Assembly: GCF_024498075.1 (NCBI RefSeq)
Contig: NZ_JANHOF010000001.1
Span: forward strand, 1,488,001-1,552,000
From: Paenibacillus mendelii
Lineage (GTDB): Bacteria; Bacillota; Bacilli; Paenibacillales; Paenibacillaceae
DNA length: 64,000 nucleotides
Direction: 5' to 3'
In this document: piece by piece, positions 62,381 to 64,000 of the stretch
How the letters are laid out: each line of letters opens with the position of its first letter
How positions within the stretch are numbered: the first letter of the stretch is position 1
Program-made: the position numbers and the translations under genes
Notes under the pieces: generated by a model
The model's input: only the letters and a program-made list of their open reading frames with translations
Databases searched by the model: none
What the model was told of the DNA's origin: nothing

Positions 62381-63076
62381 TCACCCGCTTTTCGTATTTT
62401 GACTGGTTGCTTCATCTGCCTTGACAACGTCGGCCAGCGGCAACCAGAGAAGTATCCGGGTTCCGAATCCTTCCTTGCTCACGATATCAAAAGTGCCACC
62501 AAGCGATACGGCCAGCGCATGCATATTGCATAACCCGAAGCCGGAATTGGTTTTGTTCATCTTAGACCTGACGTCAAAACCGACACCATTGTCTTCAATC
62601 ATGAGTTTGACGACATCTTGCTTCAGGGTCAAATCGACGTGCACGCAGCTGCTCTCGCCGTGGCGGATCGCATTTCCCACCCCTTCCAAAATGATTCGGT
62701 ACAAAGCTTTCTGGTGGTTGATGGATAGGAGGCTGCAGGATTTGGGGGCTTGAAAATCGATGCTGATACCGTTGAGCTTGGCCTGATTGGCCAAATGTGA
62801 TTTGATAATTCCGATCCAGGAGGCTTTTCCGCTCTTGGATGAGCTAAGGCTGTGGATCGTGGCCCGCAGATCACCTGAAGCCGACGAAGCCGCTTCCTGG
62901 ATTTCCTTCATCTGCTCCAGCTTTTGTTCTTCGGTCATGTCTTTCCAGCCGCATTTCATGGAATGGATGGCGTAAATGATACCGAACAAATGCTGGGAAA
63001 CGCAATCGTGAAGCTCCTCGGCGATCCGGTTTCGCTCCTCAATAAGAAGCCGTTTTGATTCGATCTGAATTGTCAT
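62381..63076 (-). CDS. Soluble sensor histidine kinase, DegS/NarL-type
   Basis: A 231-residue kinase without membrane segments or a separate sensor domain. 'ERNRIAEELHDCVSQHLFGI' contains the phosphorylated His of the HisKA_3 family and 'RIILEGVGNAIRHGESS' with 'IEDNGVGFDVRSKM' the ATPase motifs. ATG 63076 is nine bases after AAAGGTG; upstream GTG/ATG codons overlap that site. As a cytosolic kinase it must receive its signal from another protein or metabolite, as DegS does. Confidence 0.9.
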   Translation of the reverse strand: MTIQIESKRLLIEERNRIAEELHDCVSQHLFGIIYAIHSMKCGWKDMTEEQKLEQMKEIQEAASSASGDLRATIHSLSSSKSGKASWIGIIKSHLANQAKLNGISIDFQAPKSCSLLSINHQKALYRIILEGVGNAIRHGESSCVHVDLTLKQDVVKLMIEDNGVGFDVRSKMNKTNSGFGLCNMHALAVSLGGTFDIVSKEGFGTRILLWLPLADVVKADEATSQNTKSG

Positions 63077-63735
63077 CGTTATCATCACCTTTCTTGCCGC
63101 TCATTGAACACAATTGCCGTCGTAAAATTCAGAAAACCTGTGATCTTGACCTTCCCGGAATGATCAAATGCGCTGCGGATAATGAGAAATCCCTAATGTA
63201 TTCGTCATATATCTCATTTTTTGACAACGCTTTCTATTCTCAACATATCTCGTGGGAATTGTCATGGACATGCTACAGGAGTACCGAATTTGTTAATCAA
63301 ACATCCACACGTTAACAGTGACTTTGGTCTCAATTCCTTCGTATAGCTTTTGTCGATTGATCTCTTTTTTCGAAGCTTCGACCCTTTCGCGGACTCGGAG
63401 CGAAAATTTGCAGGATTGCAGAATTTGAAAGAAATCCGTAAGGTTTGAAAGCGTTTCTTAATTTCGCTTTTGAGATGTTACAGTATGTGTCGGGCGCGCA
63501 GGCCTCATTACCCATACTGAACCATGAATTCGTAGCACTTGGGATGGCATCGGTTGACGCCAGTTTATAGCTTCGGACACAAATTAGACACAATTAATGT
63601 TATCATCATACAATATATACAAATATTTCTATAGAATTTTATGTAATTTTTGTTTTTCTCATCCACCATCTGCGCAAATAGTGGTATTAGGCATGGTGCT
63701 TTTGCACAAAATAAAGCGGCAACGATTAGATTTAT
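63077..63735. other. Long intergenic region upstream of the two-component system
   Basis: About 660 bases without a credible gene; the longest ORFs lack ribosome-binding sites and family resemblance. Two catabolite-response-element-like stretches are visible, TGACAACGCTTTCT (near 63233) and TGAAAGCGTTTCTT (63446-63459), each with two mismatches to the cre consensus. A TTGACA lies within the first on the plus strand but has no good -10. Confidence 0.35.
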
Positions 63736-63787
63736 GAGAGAAAAAATGTTGGATATCGAGCAAAGGAGATCCAACATTTTTTCTCTC
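63736..63787 (-). terminator. Intrinsic terminator
   Basis: A perfect 18-bp stem: GAGAGAAAAAATGTTGGA (63736-63753) with its complement at 63770-63787. It directly follows the acyltransferase stop in the minus direction. Confidence 0.9.
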
Positions 63788-63798
63788 GCGGCGAGTCG

Positions 63799-64000
63799 TT
63801 ACTCCCTGATCCATCCTGCTGGAATTTCGAGCTCGCGGATTATTTTTGCCGGTATTCCGGCGACAAGGACATTTTTGGGAACGTCTTTATTCACGACGCT
63901 ACCGGCGGCGACGACCGAGTTCTCGCCGATTGTCACGCCGGGAAGGATCGTGCACCGCGTCCCGATCCATACATTGTTCCGAATGACGATCGGTTTGCTC
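63799..64000 (-). CDS. Hexapeptide-repeat acyltransferase, C-terminal part
   Basis: The last 66 codons of a minus-strand gene running off the window. The peptide ('[20 protein letters not shown]', '[20 protein letters not shown]', 'GIPAKIIRE') is the end of a left-handed beta-helix acetyltransferase related to maltose/EPS O-acetyltransferases. It is separated from the two-component system by a strong terminator. It may belong to another polysaccharide gene set upstream. Confidence 0.85.
   Translation of the reverse strand, partial: SKPIVIRNNVWIGTRCTILPGVTIGENSVVAAGSVVNKDVPKNVLVAGIPAKIIRELEIPAGWIRE

Noticed and set aside
63330..63593. 87-residue minus-strand ORF upstream of the two-component system
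   Set aside because: No ribosome-binding site, no recognisable motif, odd composition; treated as chance.
1..64000. CRISPR arrays, tRNA or rRNA genes, prophage
   Set aside because: No regularly spaced repeats, cloverleaf-like sequences or phage structural genes were seen on either strand.

Overview
The window looks like chromosomal DNA of a Paenibacillus-type Firmicute. It has mixed GC, AGGAGG-type ribosome-binding sites, YesMN-type two-component systems beside LplB/LplC-type sugar ABC permeases and lipoprotein binding proteins, and a Bacillales-style exopolysaccharide (EPS) operon. No rRNA, tRNA or CRISPR array was seen. Almost every gene from 1.5 kb onward is on the minus strand.

Layout. 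(1) 0-18 kb: sugar-scavenging genes. Two AraC regulators, three Gfo/Idh/MocA oxidoreductases (two as a tandem pair), two formylglycine-type sulfatases, a GH29 alpha-L-fucosidase, an ABC importer (binding protein plus two permeases) and its YesMN two-component system suggest use of a sulfated, fucose-containing glycan. (2) 18-21.2 kb: a decayed island. It holds a zeta-toxin pseudogene with an intact small partner ORF, an apparently intact ATP-dependent DNA ligase, a frameshifted SIR2 deacetylase and a broken small ORF. Two related hairpin repeats bracket the toxin and ligase. (3) 21.2-30.3 kb: a second ABC importer with its own YesMN system and a DUF5054/GH38-like protein. (4) 30.4-32.3 kb: a scrap zone with an IS3-type orfA remnant, a phytanoyl-CoA dioxygenase fragment and a badly mutated APS kinase (cysC).

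(5) 32.3-42.5 kb is the most notable part: a lasso-peptide cluster with two precursor modules. In transcription order it reads cyclase C1, precursor A1, kinase K1, B1 (leader-binding), B2 (leader protease), nucleotidyltransferase N, cyclase C2, precursor A2, kinase K2, exporter ABC transporter D. Both 45-46-residue precursors were too short for routine ORF calling. They share a W-x2-P-x-L-x2-L leader and a Thr at -2, have Asp at core position 9 and end in Ser, as expected for phosphorylated lasso peptides of the paeninodin type. (6) 42.5-61.5 kb: an EPS operon: chain-length regulator, BY-kinase, a structured RNA that may be an EAR antiterminator, a terminator, galU, initiating sugar transferase, glycosyltransferases, polymerase, flippase, acetyl- and pyruvyl-transferases, GDP-mannose and UDP-glucuronate synthesis, a secreted agarase-like glycosidase and a sulfotransferase. 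The sulfotransferase stop overlaps the lasso cyclase start (ATGA), so EPS and lasso genes appear to form one co-directional unit of about 29 kb. (7) 61.7-64 kb: a LuxR-type two-component system and the end of an acetyltransferase gene.

All functional calls come from reading translated sequence and motifs; no database search was possible.
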